64,000 nt of DNA from Microbacterium terregens (GTDB lineage: Bacteria; Pseudomonadota; Alphaproteobacteria; Sphingomonadales; Sphingomonadaceae): positions 190,632 to 254,631 of the forward strand of contig NZ_BSEX01000006.1 in the NCBI RefSeq assembly GCF_027922045.1, read 5' to 3'. Of the stretch, positions 61,340 through 64,000 are shown piece by piece. Each line of letters starts with the position of its first letter. The first letter of the stretch is position 1. The position numbers were made by a program, and so were the translations under genes. The notes beneath the pieces were generated by a model. It had not been told where the DNA came from, did no database searches, and saw only the letters and a program-made list of their open reading frames with translations.

Positions 61340-61909
61340 CTATCGCTGTGCCCCTGGAACCCAGAGAACGTCTCCGGCCCCCGCTTGGTTCACCCAGCGG
61401 GCGGCGACGAACAGATAATCGGAAAGGCGGTTGAGGTAGGCGAGCGCCAGCGGGTTCAGCGCCGCGTCCTGGGTCGCTGCAACCGCGCTGCGCTCGGCGC
61501 GCCGGGCGATGGCGCGCGCCAGGTGGAGGGCGGAGGCGGACGCGTCGCCCGCGGGCAGCACGAAGCTGGTGAGCGGGCTCAGCTCGTCGTTCAGCCGGTC
61601 GATCTCCTGCTCCAGCCGGGCGACTTGGGAGGCGACGATGCGGAGCGCCGCGCCCGGTGCCTCGCCCTCCGCCAGCGGAGTGGCGACGTCCGCGCCTAGG
61701 TCGAACAGGTCGTTCTGGATACGCGCGAGCGCTTCCTCGACGATGCCGTGCCCCAGCGCCGTGCGCGCGACGCCGATGGCACTGTTCGCCTCGTCCACGT
61801 CGCCGATCGCCGTCATGCGCAAGGAGGATTTCGCAACCCGCGATCCGTCCGCCAGGCCGCTGGTGCCGTCGTCGCCGGTGCGCGTGTAGATCTTGTTGAG
61901 CTTGACCAT
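61340..61909 (-). CDS. Cob(I)alamin adenosyltransferase (PduO type)
   Basis: A 189-residue adenosyltransferase that finishes adenosylcobalamin. The ATP-binding motif is IYTRTGDDGTSGLADGSRVAK; GDVDEANSAIGVART and the C-terminal RRAERSAV...LNPLALAYLNRLSDYLFVAARW complete the family pattern. The start overlaps the stop of the small membrane gene (TGATG). Presence suggests cobalamin use in this strain. Confidence 0.94.
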   Translation of the reverse strand: MVKLNKIYTRTGDDGTSGLADGSRVAKSSLRMTAIGDVDEANSAIGVARTALGHGIVEEALARIQNDLFDLGADVATPLAEGEAPGAALRIVASQVARLEQEIDRLNDELSPLTSFVLPAGDASASALHLARAIARRAERSAVAATQDAALNPLALAYLNRLSDYLFVAARWVNQAGAGDVLWVPGAQR

Positions 61910-62136
61910 CAGGTGCGCCCCGCCGCGAACAGGATCAGCACTACGATCAGGATGGCGATCGCCTGAAACAGGATGCGCGCCTGCATCATCTTGTTCGATT
62001 TCACGCTCGCCGCACTCGGCCCCTGCCCGCGCGCCTCCTCGCCGGAGGTCTTGAGGAACGTGACGACGCCACGGACCAGCGCAACCACCGTCGCGATCAT
62101 CGCCGCGACCAGGAGCAGGACGAGAAACGTGTTCAT
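61909..62136 (-). CDS. Small twin-membrane protein (HIG1/DUF2909-like)
   Basis: A 75-residue protein with two hydrophobic segments (TFLVLLLVAAMIATVVALVRGVVTF and ARILFQAIAILIVVLILFAA) and a polar loop GQGPSAASVKSNKMM, the twin-helix style of HIG1-like or DUF2909 proteins. It is coupled to the adenosyltransferase by an overlap. HIG1-type proteins associate with respiratory complexes, but the link is not shown here. Confidence 0.8.
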   Translation of the reverse strand: MNTFLVLLLVAAMIATVVALVRGVVTFLKTSGEEARGQGPSAASVKSNKMMQARILFQAIAILIVVLILFAAGRT

Positions 62137-62145
62137 GCAGGGAGC

Positions 62146-63015
62146 CTAGGCGCTTGCCAGCGCGAAGCCAAGCGGCAGGCGCCCCGCCCTCAGCTCCCCT
62201 GCGAGGGCCCGCCCGTCGACGCCCGTCACCCGCATCGATTCCAGCGTCGGCGCACCATGGCGCTTGGCGAGCCGCTCGCCATCGCTGCCCACCAGCAGCG
62301 GGTGGTGATGGTAGAAGGGGGTCGGCAGGTCGAGCAGCGCCTGGAGCAGCCGGTGGACGTGGGTTGCCGCAAACAGGTCGCGCCCCCGAACCACGTCGGT
62401 GACGCCTTGTGCCGCGTCGTCCACCGTCACCGCCAGGTGATAGCTGACGCCCGCGTCCTTGCGGGCGAGCACGACATCGCCCTGGCCCTGCGGATCGGCC
62501 CCCACCACCCCGGCATGGGCATCGCGCCACTCGAGCGGCCCGGCGACCGCGACCGCGCGCGCCATGTCGATCCGCCAAGCGTGCGGCTCGACGGCGAGCC
62601 GGCGGGCGCGGACATCGGGCGCAAGCTCGCGGCAGGTTCCCGGGTAGACCGGCCCGTCGCTGCCGTGGGGAGCGGATGCGCTTGCCGCCACTTCGCGCGC
62701 GATGTCAGCGCGGGTGCAAAAACACGGGTAGACCAGCCCCTGCGCCTTCAGCTGGTCGAGCGCCTCGGCGTAGATCGGCATCCGCTGCGACTGGAACGCC
62801 ACCGGCCCGTCGTGCTCGAGCCCAAGCCAGGCGAGGTCCGCCAGGATCCCTTTGACATGCTCGGGCCGGCTGCGGCCCTGGTCGATGTCCTCGATGCGGA
62901 GCAGGAAGCGGCCGTCGCTCGCCCGCGCCAGCGCGTGGGCCTGCACCGCCGACCAGGCGTGCCCGAGGTGCAGCCGCCCCGTGGGGCTCGGCGCGAAGCG
63001 GCTGGTTCGGATCAA
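62146..63015 (-). CDS. gluQ: Glutamyl-queuosine tRNA(Asp) synthetase
   Basis: A 289-residue truncated glutamyl-tRNA synthetase that glutamylates queuosine on tRNA(Asp). The HIGH-type motif is in TSRFAPSPTGRLHLGHAWSA, the zinc-site Cys in YPCFCTRADI and YPGTCREL, and GERLAKRHGAP the KMSKS-like loop. The anticodon-binding half is missing, as expected. The start is TTG, chosen for GGGGGAG five bases upstream; an ATG 42 bases upstream would add non-conserved residues. Confidence 0.93.
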   Translation of the reverse strand: MIRTSRFAPSPTGRLHLGHAWSAVQAHALARASDGRFLLRIEDIDQGRSRPEHVKGILADLAWLGLEHDGPVAFQSQRMPIYAEALDQLKAQGLVYPCFCTRADIAREVAASASAPHGSDGPVYPGTCRELAPDVRARRLAVEPHAWRIDMARAVAVAGPLEWRDAHAGVVGADPQGQGDVVLARKDAGVSYHLAVTVDDAAQGVTDVVRGRDLFAATHVHRLLQALLDLPTPFYHHHPLLVGSDGERLAKRHGAPTLESMRVTGVDGRALAGELRAGRLPLGFALASA

Positions 63016-63112
63016 TGCAACTCCCCCTTGACCGGCCCTTGCGGCCCATGCTGTCATGCCCTTGTCACCACGCGCTGTCATAGGCAGCCGGGAACGAGGG
63101 CGAGGGGAACGC

Positions 63113-63679
63113 ATGTTTCATCCCGATCTGATGCGCCATCCGGACAGTTGCCCGGCCCTTGTGCTGAACGCCGACTATACGCCGCTCAGCTACTATCCCT
63201 TGAGCCTGTGGCCCTGGCAGACCGCGATCAAGGCGGTATTCCTCGACCGGGTCGACATCGTCGCCCATTACGAACGCGAAGTACACAGCCCCACCGCCTC
63301 GCTGAAGCTCCCTTCGGTGATCGCGCTCAAGCAATATGTCCGCCCCTCCGCCTTTCCCGCTTTCACCCGCTTCAACCTGTTCCTGCGCGACCGCTTCGCC
63401 TGCCAGTACTGCGGCGCGCCCAAGGACCTGACCTTCGACCACGTCGTACCGCGCGCCCAGGGCGGCCGCACCACCTGGGAGAATGTCGTCACCGCCTGCG
63501 CGCCGTGCAACCTGCGCAAGGGCGGCCGCACCCCCCGCCAGGCCGACATGCCGCTCCACATCGCGCCGATCCGCCCGACCAATTGGCAGCTCCAGGAACA
63601 CGGCCGCCGCTTCCCGCCCAACCATCTGCACGACACCTGGCACGACTGGCTCTACTGGGACGCCGAGCTGGAGGCCTGA
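63113..63679 (+). CDS. HNH endonuclease family protein
   Basis: A 188-residue HNH protein. The zinc/HNH core is RFACQYCGAPKDLTFDHVVPRAQGGRTTWENVVTACAPCNLRKG, with two CxxC pairs and the His/Asn residues of the fold. The N-terminal part (PALVLNADYTPLSYYPLSLWPWQTAIKAVFLDRV) is conserved in this stand-alone chromosomal family. Start set by GAGGGG. It may be a housekeeping nuclease; it is not next to a restriction or phage gene. Divergent from gluQ. Confidence 0.93.
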   Translation: MFHPDLMRHPDSCPALVLNADYTPLSYYPLSLWPWQTAIKAVFLDRVDIVAHYEREVHSPTASLKLPSVIALKQYVRPSAFPAFTRFNLFLRDRFACQYCGAPKDLTFDHVVPRAQGGRTTWENVVTACAPCNLRKGGRTPRQADMPLHIAPIRPTNWQLQEHGRRFPPNHLHDTWHDWLYWDAELEA

Positions 63680-63826
63680 GGGCTGCGGGCCGGTCAAGCC
63701 GGCCACGTCTCGCAACCGAACCCTGCCTTTTCCTCGCCTAGCTCCTGCGCTAGCGGCTCCTTGCGCACCACCGCGACGCACCCGCGCTTGCGGATGCTGT
63801 GCTAGAGACGTAACACAGCCCTTCAG

Positions 63827-64000
63827 ATGCAAGACGATCCCTTCCCGCAAGGCCGCCCGCTCGATCCGGCCCGCGTCGGCCGCTCCTCCACCGCCCTGCG
63901 CGAACTGGAGCAGCAGCGCCGTGCGCGGATGGCGCAGTTCGATGCCGCGCTGGCGGAGTTCGATCTGGCGGCTGGCGCCGGTAGCGGCACCGCCACGCCG
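63827..64000 (+). CDS. Partial hypothetical protein, cut by window end
   Basis: An open frame of 58 codons running past the window edge. It begins MQDDPFPQGRPLDPARVGRSS and is helical and charged (LRELEQQRRARMAQFDAALAEFDLAAG). No family can be named from this fragment. The start is supported only by position; the upstream 140 bases hold no other gene. Confidence 0.55.
   Translation, partial: MQDDPFPQGRPLDPARVGRSSTALRELEQQRRARMAQFDAALAEFDLAAGAGSGTATP

Noticed and set aside
63113..63679. HNH gene as part of a restriction or prophage unit
   Set aside because: It matches the stand-alone chromosomal family and has no methylase, phage or mobile gene beside it.

Overview
The window is about 64 kb of very GC-rich, gene-dense chromosome, most likely from a sphingomonad (Alphaproteobacteria, Sphingomonas or a close relative). 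This rests on: two large TonB-dependent receptors (one of the Xanthomonas/Caulobacter type), an Rrf2-led SUF operon, a CopA/CopB copper module, EgtB/EgtD ergothioneine genes, the style of NrdA/NrdB, and dispersed palindromic repeats of the type common between sphingomonad genes. No rRNA, tRNA, CRISPR array, prophage or intact insertion sequence was seen. Placement to genus is inference from protein style, not from a search.

Layout. 0.1-6.1 kb: a small hypothetical protein, a TetR regulator, an FtsX-type ABC exporter pair (permease plus ATPase) and the divergent esterase TesA, then a secreted protein of unknown function. 6.2-12.2 kb: a leftward SUF iron-sulfur operon (Rrf2 regulator, SufB, SufC, SufD, SufS, a DUF59/SufT protein, SufA), mostly joined by start/stop overlaps. 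12.3-17.2 kb: PyrD, a [2Fe-2S] ferredoxin, a base-excision DNA glycosylase, two small membrane proteins and a secreted amidase. 17.2-21.3 kb: class I ribonucleotide reductase (nrdA and nrdB) split by a DUF2171 gene and a small membrane protein; nrdA has a structured leader of about 400 bases. 21.3-27.1 kb: copper resistance, with a CueR-like regulator and a copper P-type ATPase leftward and CopA multicopper oxidase plus CopB rightward, separated by two mirror-image MerR-type operators.

27.1-31.6 kb is the accessory-looking part: a 57-residue protein, a DUF2384 (MbcA/ParS) antitoxin-like protein and an unrecognised 187-residue partner; a decayed copy of the TonB-like gene found at 40 kb; a fused GT4/WecG-type glycosyltransferase; and about 580 bases without a gene. 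31.6-47.1 kb is envelope-related: two TonB-dependent receptors, a fumarylacetoacetate hydrolase family enzyme, an outer-membrane barrel protein, small secreted proteins, an M16 double peptidase, a TonB-like protein and the chaperone ClpB. 47-52.8 kb: MarC, FolD, YggU, YggT, ArgB, a PhnA-like protein, a YhhQ-type queuosine precursor transporter and a concentrative nucleoside transporter. 52.8-56.8 kb: a trehalose operon otsB, GH15 hydrolase, otsA. 57-64 kb: 3-hydroxyacyl-CoA dehydrogenase, a DUF1176 lipoprotein, EgtD/EgtB, cob(I)alamin adenosyltransferase, a small membrane protein, GluQRS, an HNH endonuclease and the start of one more gene.

The best candidates for something undescribed are the three-gene DUF2384 cassette, the structured nrdA leader and the GT4-WecG fusion. 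Several starts were set by ribosome binding sites and use TTG or GTG (tesA, sufS, sufD, the GH15 gene, gluQRS, the second receptor).
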